Shown: one piece after another, positions 1 through 6,421 of the stretch
How positions within the stretch are numbered: the first letter of the stretch is position 1
How the letters are laid out: each line of letters begins with the position of its first letter
DNA from: DATMFV01 sp964651005
Lineage (GTDB): Bacteria; Verrucomicrobiota; Verrucomicrobiia; Chthoniobacterales; Chthoniobacteraceae
Length of the DNA: 12,576 nt
Assembly (NCBI GenBank): GCA_964651005.1
Contig: CAZYVL010000072.1
Span: 1 to 12,576, forward strand
Direction: 5' to 3'
The notes under the pieces: model-generated
What the model was told of the DNA's origin: nothing
The model's input: only the letters and a program-made list of their open reading frames with translations
Databases searched by the model: none
Translations under genes and position numbers: made by a program

Positions 1-48
1 AGAATTTTACACCGGCTTTAGTGTGTCAAGCGTTGACTCCGCTGACGG

Positions 49-558
49 CTATTTTAGCTTCTTATCCAACTGATCAAAAAAGATTGACTGTCCGTCCTGC
101 CGTGGCCTTTTCTCTTCCCGTTTAGGGACTTTGACCGGATATTCCTTCAACAGCCTTTCGAAGCGGGCCTCGTCAAGTGCTATAGACTGCTGCTCCGCCT
201 TGACAAAGATCTCCTTAACTTCAGAGAGGCTTACATAGCGCGTCGTCACAGACGTTTTGTGAGCAGTCCGTATCGCAACAGCAACGTCATCCGGATCTCC
301 CTTTTCTTGTAGTTTAGGGATTAGCAGATTGTATATATCGGGGAATACAAACGTTCCAACGGGACACTTGGCGAAATCAGTTGGGATTGAGCCGAATTGA
401 AGCATGGCGGAGCCATCTGTATTTATCCTCAAGAGCCAATCAAATTTTGCGATTAGATCTATCTGCTTTGCAGTTTTGAGTGGTGGCAAAGCCGTGGTGG
501 AATCCGCAGATCCAATGCGAGCAACTGCCATCGCAATTATAAAAATAATAAATTTCAT
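49..558 (-). CDS. Small secreted protein of unknown function, last gene of the secreted cluster
   Basis: 169 residues. I do not recognise the family. The first 18 or so residues (MKFIIFIIAMAVARIGSADS) form a hydrophobic signal peptide with a plausible cut after Gly-Ser-Ala, so the product is probably exported. The mature part has one cysteine (in AKCPVG, near residue 65), a mixed alpha/beta middle and a strongly charged, lysine- and arginine-rich C-terminal third that looks helical (SLSEVKEIFVKAEQQ onward). The ATG lies 4 bases after the stop of the transglutaminase-like gene, so it is very likely co-transcribed and functionally linked. No Shine-Dalgarno sequence is seen; the leader is AT-rich. 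Base composition is AT-rich like the upstream neighbour. A partner or inhibitor of the neighbouring secreted enzyme is possible but is only a guess from position and size. Confidence 0.75.
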   Translation of the reverse strand: MKFIIFIIAMAVARIGSADSTTALPPLKTAKQIDLIAKFDWLLRINTDGSAMLQFGSIPTDFAKCPVGTFVFPDIYNLLIPKLQEKGDPDDVAVAIRTAHKTSVTTRYVSLSEVKEIFVKAEQQSIALDEARFERLLKEYPVKVPKREEKRPRQDGQSIFFDQLDKKLK

Positions 559-562
559 GTGT

Positions 563-2230
563 TTAATAATTTGTTTGTGATGTTATACTTATATCAAGGC
601 CCGGTGGGTTCTTTTTAAATAACATGATCAAAGTGTTAACTCCATCGTCAATTTTGTCTCCGTCTTGATTTAGGTCAATATTCACATTCATTTCATCAAT
701 CAAAGCATTTATGACGACAAAAAATCCATCAATAGCATTGTTATCAATGTTTTGAAGGCTTGAATACACTACCCCGTACGAAGGATCATAGTATTGATTG
801 GAGATAAACACAACTTGGTGATTGCCAAACCATGAGGCTGGGTTATTATTGTTCCCCTGACCGGAAACACCTGACGCGTCTGTGACTTCCGCGAATTTCC
901 ATTTGTAGCTATTGTCTGTCTTGAAGCTATTTGGACCACTCAGGGATCCATCAGGGATGTTGAAATACGGGTATGTGGGTATCCCACTTGTTCCGGAGCC
1001 AGTAAAATTCCATGTCTTCACAACAAATCCGTGAGACAACGTGGATTCAAATCGCACATAATCATTTGGATCATCAATCCCTTGTACTTTGCGTAGGTCG
1101 ATAAAGAACTTAGCCCAAGCACCGCATTGACCGTCGTTAAATTTCAATAATTTATCAGTTGTAGTATTTCCACAGTTAAAGGAATTATAATATGTAAGTT
1201 TAGTGCCATCGACCTTTTTTACTTCTTGATCTGTAAACTCATTCCAGATAGCGGCCGTGACGGAAGCTGCTTGGTTTATTGAGTCGCAATTTTGGCAGCT
1301 TATATCGAATAGGCTTTCCTGGCGGAATGATGTTACTGGATCGGCTAAAGTGACGTAGACCGTGTGTTTGGTTGTCCCGATCTTAACCCAATCCGAGCTT
1401 CCAAATTTGACTTCCCACTCCAGCTTGAAAGCCTTGGCGTCAACGGTTTTATCGTAGTATCGAATTACATTAGGCAGAGATGCTGACGATTCGGTCACGC
1501 TGAGCGTCACGTTATCTCCGCTCACCGTGGCCTCGGTTTCGGGGATCGCTATTCCGTCAGGTCCCGTGGCCCTGACCTTGGCTGCTCCGAACGTTGAAGC
1601 AGAAGCGATTTCGAACTTCGCCTCGATCTTTGGCTTGGTGTTTCTGGTAAATGCGACCGCGTAGTTGTGATCGCCACTGTCTGCCGCATCGCTGTCACCA
1701 TTGGCGTCTTTCCACTGTGGTGCCGAATAAGTTGTGGCTGCATCGTCAGATTTAAGCTCCAAATATTTGTCGCCGGAAAAGCTGACTTCACTTACCTTGG
1801 AAGGCAGAAGAATGACAGAATCCGATCCGGTTAGCGTGCATTTCGCTCCCCCGTTTTTCGGATCAATGGTTTCTTCAACAATAACGCTTGCTGTAATGCT
1901 CGATGTTCCGGTAACGGTAACCGAGGTGGAGAATTCGCTCTCCTCGGAGAAGTCTTGCTTATCCGGATCTCCGGCTTCGCATGCCCATTTGTATTTACAG
2001 GTCCCGCCGTGTGAGTTTGTAACTGTGCAATCGAACTTGGCGTTGAAAGATGATCCCGTTATGATGACATATTTGTTTCCATTTTCTTCAAAAACCCCAT
2101 GATCTTCGGTGATTTTTACATCCAGTTTATTTGACGCAAAGCAATTTACGACTCCAATCCCCAAAAACACTGTTGCAATTATGTAAATCAGGCGTGATGG
2201 TAATCGAATTCCCATTGGTGTGGATCTCAT
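563..2230 (-). CDS. Secreted protein with transglutaminase-like C-terminal domain
   Basis: 555 residues. Residues 1-32 carry basic residues and a hydrophobic stretch (LIYIIATVFLGIGVVNCFA), a signal peptide; the residue before the cysteine is Asn, so a lipoprotein is less likely. Residues about 36-300 look like two or three beta-sandwich (Ig-like) segments with cysteines at 68, 78, 84 and 131 that could form disulfides, and an Asp/Asn-rich stretch DANGDSDAADSGD at 175-187. Residues 305-490 resemble a transglutaminase-like cysteine enzyme: GQCGAWA with Cys369, NHQVV with His471 and YYDPSYG with Asp482, in the order and local context of the papain-like Cys-His-Asp triad. A DLNQDGDKIDDG calcium-loop-like motif is at 519-530. 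The ATG lies one base after the stop of the RHS-like gene; an in-frame ATG five codons later (2213-2215) is an alternative. Whether it cross-links, cleaves or only binds cannot be told. Confidence 0.8.
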   Translation of the reverse strand: MRSTPMGIRLPSRLIYIIATVFLGIGVVNCFASNKLDVKITEDHGVFEENGNKYVIITGSSFNAKFDCTVTNSHGGTCKYKWACEAGDPDKQDFSEESEFSTSVTVTGTSSITASVIVEETIDPKNGGAKCTLTGSDSVILLPSKVSEVSFSGDKYLELKSDDAATTYSAPQWKDANGDSDAADSGDHNYAVAFTRNTKPKIEAKFEIASASTFGAAKVRATGPDGIAIPETEATVSGDNVTLSVTESSASLPNVIRYYDKTVDAKAFKLEWEVKFGSSDWVKIGTTKHTVYVTLADPVTSFRQESLFDISCQNCDSINQAASVTAAIWNEFTDQEVKKVDGTKLTYYNSFNCGNTTTDKLLKFNDGQCGAWAKFFIDLRKVQGIDDPNDYVRFESTLSHGFVVKTWNFTGSGTSGIPTYPYFNIPDGSLSGPNSFKTDNSYKWKFAEVTDASGVSGQGNNNNPASWFGNHQVVFISNQYYDPSYGVVYSSLQNIDNNAIDGFFVVINALIDEMNVNIDLNQDGDKIDDGVNTLIMLFKKNPPGLDISITSQTNY

Positions 2231-2231
2231 T

Positions 2232-3845
2232 TTATTTGGTTTCAGTTTTACGTTTTTCGAGTCTGCTTCTCACGGATTTTGCGAAAAACTCTATGGAGTC
2301 TGCCTGTCCCGGATACTCCAGTAGCAAGCGCTGGTAACTTTTCAGTCGCTCCTGAAGTGTTTTTCCGGAATAAAAAATAATATTAAGTTTAGTGGTGAAT
2401 TTTCTCGGTTCCGTCTGGATTTGCTTTGCAAACTCATTCATCTTTACCTCGTCCCTCAACTGCATATATAGCATTGCGAGTTTGTACCTTGCCCAATCCT
2501 TTTTCTCAAGATCACTAGCGGCGGCGAGCTCGTCCAACAAAGCCTTCTCCTTTGCGTTTCTTCTTGCGGCCAGAGCTGGATCTTCATCCAGTGCATAGCT
2601 TTTTTCCGGTTCGGAGTTTTCCTCCCTGTATTTGAAGATTGTAATAACGCCAAGTTTGTTGGTCTGCCGTATGGTTCTGCCCTGGTCATCATAGGCATAG
2701 CGTTCCATCAAACGCGTTTGTTTATCTTTGGTCTCGGTAACTTTTCTAACCAGTCCACGCAGATTACCCGTTACAAAACGGTAGGTGGTTGTGGTGACGC
2801 CGTTCGTATTCGTTTCGATTTCCTTGCCGTGTGCCTGGTCTAAAAACCAGAACTCGCGCTGTTTGGCGGGGTTTGTTCTCCCGATTTGTGCATTCGCCCA
2901 GCGGTCGGCGCTGTTGGGCTTGATGTCGTAGCTCCACTCCCCGTCTTTCACCAGCATTCCGGTGGCGGGATCCCAAGTGAAGGAGCGATCCGGGCCGCCC
3001 GAAATTTTTAACGTGGGCCGCTGCTGGTCATCCACGCCAAAGTCGTACGTTGTTTGCTTTCCATCCGGGAAGCTCGCTTCGTGCAAAGCCATTTGCGGGA
3101 CGCCGAGCGTGTTTAGGCCGCCGATCACCCGTACGTTGGGCTTGCTCCCCATCTCAATTTTCACGCGATGGCCTCCGAAGCTCAGGCCGTTGAGAATCCC
3201 TGTTGCGGGGTCGCCGTCCACTTCGAGGAGCGTTTTGCCTTTCTCCATGAGCTTCATCGGCCTGCCGTTGACGGAATAGATGTTGAAGGTCCGCCCCTCG
3301 GGTGTGGAAAAGGAGGAGAGCTTGCCGTTGCGAAATGCCAGCTTCCAGCCGCAGCTCGCCCAGAGGGTAATGACGTTTCCGTTGATCTCACCCGCCCAGT
3401 TGCCTTGGCCCACAAGCACCGTATCAGTTGCCGTTTTCCGCCAGAATTGCCGGATGATGCCGTTGGGCTGGGTGAGCAGGAATTTTGTCTCGTCGATCTG
3501 GACGATATTGGCCTCCAGAACCGGAATGATGAAGCCCCGGCCCAGCCACGAGTTGCCGCCCCGGTTGGGGTTGAAGCCAATGGTGAGCGAGATGACCATG
3601 CCCTCTCCGAGATCGAGCTGGCCGAGGTCGCTCCAATACGAGAACTCCCCCATCTCGTTAATGCCGTTGAAGTGGTTGGAAGGGACGTTCCAGCCAATCC
3701 AGCAGGCTACCGAGGAGTGCAGCGTGGCGAGGAATGCCATTCCCGCGATCGCCAGCTTGCGAAAGAGCAAGCGCGGCCACCCTCTTCCTTTGGAAAGAGG
3801 GGAAGCGAGAGGGGGGAGAGGCGTGGGAGCGGGGCAGCCGCTCAT
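2232..3845 (-). CDS. RHS/YD-repeat-like exported protein with helical C-terminus
   Basis: 537 residues from the chosen ATG. A hydrophobic segment (LAIAGMAFLATLHSSVA, 31-47) is the export signal. Residues 50-410 are rich in Gly, Asp, Trp and Tyr with short beta-hairpin units: a GFNPNRGGNSWLGRGF entry segment like the start of RHS shells, RTFNIYSVNGRPMKL at 185-199, and one clear YD repeat, ERYAYDDQGRTIRQTNKLG at 381-399. There is no RHS core/cleavage motif (PxxxxDPxG) and the protein is far shorter than classic RHS proteins. Residues 418-537 change to charged helices with TPR-like character (ARYKLAMLYMQL). Start choice: ATG 3845-3843 overlaps the stop of the upstream peptide as ATGA. Others are ATG at 3887, TTG at 3770 (after AAGGAAGAGG, giving a compact signal peptide) and ATG at 3740. 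The 5' part is GC-rich, the 3' part AT-rich. It probably acts outside the inner membrane; its function is unknown. Confidence 0.75.
   Translation of the reverse strand: MSGCPAPTPLPPLASPLSKGRGWPRLLFRKLAIAGMAFLATLHSSVACWIGWNVPSNHFNGINEMGEFSYWSDLGQLDLGEGMVISLTIGFNPNRGGNSWLGRGFIIPVLEANIVQIDETKFLLTQPNGIIRQFWRKTATDTVLVGQGNWAGEINGNVITLWASCGWKLAFRNGKLSSFSTPEGRTFNIYSVNGRPMKLMEKGKTLLEVDGDPATGILNGLSFGGHRVKIEMGSKPNVRVIGGLNTLGVPQMALHEASFPDGKQTTYDFGVDDQQRPTLKISGGPDRSFTWDPATGMLVKDGEWSYDIKPNSADRWANAQIGRTNPAKQREFWFLDQAHGKEIETNTNGVTTTTYRFVTGNLRGLVRKVTETKDKQTRLMERYAYDDQGRTIRQTNKLGVITIFKYREENSEPEKSYALDEDPALAARRNAKEKALLDELAAASDLEKKDWARYKLAMLYMQLRDEVKMNEFAKQIQTEPRKFTTKLNIIFYSGKTLQERLKSYQRLLLEYPGQADSIEFFAKSVRSRLEKRKTETK
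3780..3838. repeat. Purine-rich stretch with imperfect inverted repeat inside the rhs-like 5' end
   Basis: CCTCTTCC at 3781-3788 pairs with GG-A-AAGAGG at 3792-3800 (one bulged A, three-base loop), followed on the plus strand by a G/A-rich run up to about 3838. It codes for a low-complexity Pro/Leu/Ser/Gly segment between the candidate ATG start and the signal peptide of the RHS-like protein. That unlikely peptide suggests an interspersed intergenic repeat that falls within, or just before, the true gene. I cannot check other copies from one window. Confidence 0.4.
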
Positions 3846-3973
3846 TCGCAACTTGTGCCAGTGGGATTCCACGTGCCGTCGCAGCAACAGCCATCAGCGC
3901 GGGCGGCTTGAATGCCGCACATACAAAGGGCGGCAACCGCGAGGAAGAGAAGAAGGAGGTGTTTTTTCGTCAT
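3842..3973 (-). CDS. 43-residue secreted cysteine-rich peptide
   Basis: A short reading frame starting at ATG 3973-3971: MTKKHLLLLFLAVAALCMCG then IQAARA, a textbook signal peptide with a likely cut after Ala-Arg-Ala (residue 26). The predicted mature peptide is only 17 residues, DGCCCDGTWNPTGTSCE, with four cysteines, three of them adjacent. The stop TGA overlaps the ATG of the RHS-like gene as ATGA, so the two may be translationally coupled. The same frame is open further upstream (ATG at 4006 and 4048), but those starts would bury the signal sequence. Only a weak GGACGGACG lies ahead of the chosen start. It could be a real small secreted peptide, or the 5' remnant of a longer secreted protein whose frame has been broken. 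I favour a real small gene because of the good signal peptide and the coupling. Confidence 0.5.
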   Translation of the reverse strand: MTKKHLLLLFLAVAALCMCGIQAARADGCCCDGTWNPTGTSCE

Positions 3974-4249
3974 ACTTTTTCGTCCGTCCCGGGGAGGGGT
4001 TTCCATGAACAAGTGCGGGGTTTTGAGCGGCGACCAACAAACCGTCAACTCTTTTTTGAAATTTTTATCACGGGCAGACTACCGGCAGGATCAGGCATTG
4101 TTTTTCCCTTCTGACAGAGGGCGCTCGGCGGCGGCTGACTACGGCTTTGACCGGGGCAACCCGCTGGCCGTGCGCTTCCGCCGCGTGCAAGCCTTCCTTT
4201 GCACGCGGGGCTTGCCGCGAAACCGGCGGAATGCAAGGCTCCCCTCTCC
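3974..4249. other. Divergent intergenic region between the secreted cluster and the thioesterase
   Basis: About 275 bases separate two divergently oriented genes, so promoters for both directions should be here. For the minus strand, TTGACG (plus-strand positions 4043-4048) could be a -35 element, but the matching -10 (CAAAAC after 17 bases) is poor. An AT-rich patch lies at 4050-4070. For the plus strand TTGACC at 4147-4152 has no good -10. A perfect hairpin at 4181-4208 is listed separately. I see no further gene and no RNA gene. Confidence 0.5.
4181..4208. repeat. Perfect 10-bp inverted repeat ahead of the thioesterase gene
   Basis: CCGCGTGCAA at 4181-4190 and TTGCACGCGG at 4199-4208 are exact reverse complements around an 8-base loop (GCCTTCCT). 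It lies about 40 bases before the GTG start of the thioesterase gene, in its probable 5' leader. No T-run follows on either strand, so an intrinsic terminator is unlikely. It may be a protein-binding palindrome or an RNA stem in the leader. Confidence 0.6.
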
Positions 4250-4693
4250 GTGAGCCACGCACCGCAACCACAACCGCAACCTCTTGGGCGGACTCGTTTC
4301 GAGACGCTCCTCCAGGTCCGCCCCGACGACATCGACATGAACCAGCATGTGCACAACAGCCGGTATTTCGATTACGTGCTGGCGGCTCGCTACGACCAGA
4401 TGGCCCGCTGCTACAAGATGTCGATGGCGGAGTTCATCAATGCGGGGTTCGGTTGGGTCGTCCGGGCGGCGCATGTGGAGTATAAGCGTCCGCTTGTGCT
4501 CGACGATACAATGACCGTGGCCACCTGGGTCGAGGCGATGATGAAGGATGGCGTGAACGTGCGGTTCGAAATCCGGCGCAACCGCGACGGCAAACTTTCG
4601 TGCGAGGGGTGGTTTGATTACGCGATGGTCGATCTGCAAAACGGGCGCGCGGCGAAAATCCCCGACTGGATTGCCGAGAAATACGCGATTTAG
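4250..4693 (+). CDS. Hotdog-fold acyl thioesterase (4HBT / acyl-ACP thioesterase-like)
   Basis: 147 residues from GTG 4250, the usual size of single-domain 4HBT thioesterases. These enzymes hydrolyse acyl-CoA or acyl-ACP thioesters in the cytoplasm. The N-terminal motif DDIDMNQHVHNSRYFDYV (about residues 26-43) matches the D-x-D-x-x-x-H-V-x-N-x-x-Y pattern of the YbgC/FadM and plant-type acyl-ACP thioesterase branch, with Asp29, His33 and Asn36 as likely active-site residues. The central AHVEYKRPLVLDDTMTVATW strand region is typical of the fold. Start: a TTG at 4199 in the same frame would add 17 residues but sits inside the hairpin stem; the GTG gives a more family-like length. The substrate cannot be told. 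It lies 21 bases before rlmN on the same strand, probably co-transcribed, though no functional link is obvious. Confidence 0.85.
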   Translation: MSHAPQPQPQPLGRTRFETLLQVRPDDIDMNQHVHNSRYFDYVLAARYDQMARCYKMSMAEFINAGFGWVVRAAHVEYKRPLVLDDTMTVATWVEAMMKDGVNVRFEIRRNRDGKLSCEGWFDYAMVDLQNGRAAKIPDWIAEKYAI

Positions 4694-4714
4694 GCGATTT
4701 AGATCAGACTAGCC

Positions 4715-5842
4715 ATGTTGCACCCCGAACCGGTCCGCGACCTTCACGATTCGCGCAACCTCAGCGCGCTTCATCAGCTCCACGACCTGACGTTTCCCGC
4801 GCTGGAGGCGGAGCTGGCTGCCGCCGGGGTGCGGCAGGTCCATGCCCGCGCGCTCTGGGCCTCGCTCTACCGGCGGTCGGGGCGCGCCGCCGCGCTCGCG
4901 CTTCCCCCTCCCCTCGCCCGCTGGATCGCCGGGGCTGCGGAACGCTTTCGCCGCGAAGCGCCGCGCGTCGCCACGGAGCAGCGCAGCCGCGACGGGTTGA
5001 CGCGGAAGTTCCTGCTCAAGCTGCACGATGGCGAGGCGGTGGAGACGGTGCTGATGGGGTTTCGCGGGCGGTTCACGGCGTGCCTGAGCACGCAGGCGGG
5101 ATGCGCGATGGGGTGCACGTTCTGCGCGACAGGGCAGATGGGCTTCACACGGCATCTCCGCCCGGGGGAGATCGTCGCGCAGGCTCTCCACTGCCGCCGC
5201 GTTCTGGAGGAGGAGGCGCCGCAGCAAGGGGACGCGCCGGACGTGCTGGGTGGGCTGGGCGCGCTGCGCAATCTCGTCCTGATGGGGATGGGCGAGCCGC
5301 TGCACAATTTCGACGCCGTGATGACCGCGCTGGAGATCCTCACCGACACGCGCGGCCTGAACATCGGCCCGAGCCGGGTGACGATCAGCACCGTGGGGGT
5401 GGTCCCCGGCATTCTCCGGCTCGCCCGGGAGAAGCGGCCCTACTCGCTCGCTGTCAGCCTGCATGGCGCGACGGAGAAAGAACGCGCCGCGCTCGTCCCT
5501 GTCAGCCGCCGCTGGCCGCTGGCAGAGCTGATCGCGGCCTGCCGCGTTTACTGCACGGAAACGGGCCGCCGCATTTTCTTCGAGTGGACGCTGATCGCCG
5601 GGACGAACGATTCTCCGGAACAGGCGCGCCGCCTCGGGGCGCTTCTCCGGGGGCTGGATGCGCATGTGAATTTGATCCCGCTCAACCCGACGGACGGTTT
5701 TTCCGGCTGCGAGCCGAGCGCGGAGGCGGCCTCCTGCTTCCAGCGGGTGCTGCGGGAGGCCGGGCTGCCGAGCACGATCCGCCAGCGGCGCGGCATCGAC
5801 GTGGCCGCCGGGTGCGGGCAGTTGAGCCTGGGCCAGCGTTAG
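4715..5842 (+). CDS. rlmN: Dual-specificity RNA methyltransferase RlmN (23S rRNA A2503 / tRNA A37)
   Basis: 375 residues, normal for RlmN. It is a radical-SAM enzyme that makes 2-methyladenosine at 23S rRNA A2503 and at tRNA A37. The cluster motif is C130-AMG-C134-TF-C137, binding the 4Fe-4S centre. Cys123 (TACLSTQ), seven residues before the first cluster cysteine, matches the conserved catalytic Cys118 of the E. coli enzyme, and Cys367 in the C-terminal VAAGCGQLSLG matches the methyl-carrying Cys355. Other family segments: LVLMGMGEPLHNFDAV (188-202), RVTISTVGVVPGI (221-233), YSLAVSLHGATEKER (243-257) and VNLIPLNP (318-325). The ATG start follows the thioesterase gene by 21 bases with no Shine-Dalgarno sequence. 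The Cfr resistance subfamily is less likely given the housekeeping neighbours. All catalytic residues are present, so the protein should be active. Confidence 0.96.
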   Translation: MLHPEPVRDLHDSRNLSALHQLHDLTFPALEAELAAAGVRQVHARALWASLYRRSGRAAALALPPPLARWIAGAAERFRREAPRVATEQRSRDGLTRKFLLKLHDGEAVETVLMGFRGRFTACLSTQAGCAMGCTFCATGQMGFTRHLRPGEIVAQALHCRRVLEEEAPQQGDAPDVLGGLGALRNLVLMGMGEPLHNFDAVMTALEILTDTRGLNIGPSRVTISTVGVVPGILRLAREKRPYSLAVSLHGATEKERAALVPVSRRWPLAELIAACRVYCTETGRRIFFEWTLIAGTNDSPEQARRLGALLRGLDAHVNLIPLNPTDGFSGCEPSAEAASCFQRVLREAGLPSTIRQRRGIDVAAGCGQLSLGQR

Positions 5843-5865
5843 ACATTAGACGTTTAGACATTAGA
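5839..5865. repeat. 12-bp direct repeat TTAGACATTAGA, two copies
   Basis: TTAGACATTAGA occurs at 5839-5850 and again at 5854-5865, a 15-bp period. The first copy contains the TAG stop of rlmN. The sequence is AT-rich in a GC-rich setting and looks like a short intergenic repeat. No function is evident. Confidence 0.6.
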
Positions 5866-5929
5866 GCCGCCATTCCCAAAACCGGCGTGCGTTCCGGCGG
5901 GGACCGCGCCATGATCCGGCGCGCTTGCC

Positions 5930-6421
5930 ATGTTTCAAATCGTCCTGGTTGAACCCGAGATCCCCCCCAACACCGGAAACATCGCCCGGCTCTGCCTGGC
6001 GACCGGCTCCACGCTCCACCTCGTCCGCCCGCTCGGCTTTTCCATCGACGACAGGCAGCTCCGGCGCGCGGGACTCGATTACTGGAAGGAAACAAAGGTC
6101 GAACTCTGGGATTCCTTCGCGGAGCTGCGGGCGGCGCACCCGGAGGGGCGGTTCTGGTTTCTTACTACGAAGACCGACCGCCCTTACTGGGAGACCGCTT
6201 TTGAGCCGGGGGATTTCCTCGTCTTCGGCCGGGAGACGAAGGGGCTGCCGGAGCCGCTGCTGGCGGCCAACCCCGGCCTCCTTCGCACGATCCCGATGAG
6301 CGCGAAAACCCGAAGCCTGAACCTCGCCACCGCCGCCGCCATTGTTCTTTTTGAAGGAATGCGCCAGATTCGAACCGCCGAGCCTCCCGCATCCACACCC
6401 AAGCCCGCCCCCACGCCATGA
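5930..6421 (+). CDS. trmL: tRNA (cytidine/uridine-34 2'-O)-methyltransferase TrmL, SPOUT family
   Basis: 163 residues, typical of TrmL. The family uses SAM to methylate the 2'-O of the wobble base of tRNA-Leu isoacceptors and acts as a dimer in the cytoplasm. The SPOUT trefoil-knot signatures are all visible: VEPEIPPNTGNIARLC at 7-22, FLVFGRETKGLP at 96-107, and IPMSAKTRSLNLATAAAIV at 121-139. The C-terminal 15 residues are a Pro/Ala-rich tail not needed for the fold. The start is ATG 5930, 87 bases after rlmN; no Shine-Dalgarno sequence. The TGA stop overlaps the ATG of the ABC gene (ATGA at 6418-6421), suggesting translational coupling. With rlmN upstream it forms a small RNA-modification pair. 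Another SPOUT family with a different target (such as TrmH/SpoU) is unlikely given the short length and the N-terminal motif. Confidence 0.92.
   Translation: MFQIVLVEPEIPPNTGNIARLCLATGSTLHLVRPLGFSIDDRQLRRAGLDYWKETKVELWDSFAELRAAHPEGRFWFLTTKTDRPYWETAFEPGDFLVFGRETKGLPEPLLAANPGLLRTIPMSAKTRSLNLATAAAIVLFEGMRQIRTAEPPASTPKPAPTP

Noticed and set aside
4..29. TTGACA and TAAAAT boxes on the minus strand at the left edge
   Set aside because: The spacer is only 14 bases, too short for a normal sigma-70 promoter, and the downstream gene is outside the window.
2232..3845. Classic RHS toxin with a cleavable C-terminal toxin domain
   Set aside because: No RHS core or self-cleavage motif is visible and the C-terminal 120 residues look like TPR-type helices, not a known toxin.
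3168..4008. Two plus-strand frames opposite the RHS-like gene (247 and 242 residues)
   Set aside because: They give no recognisable domain and lie antisense to the YD-repeat reading frame, which has an export signal and operon context.
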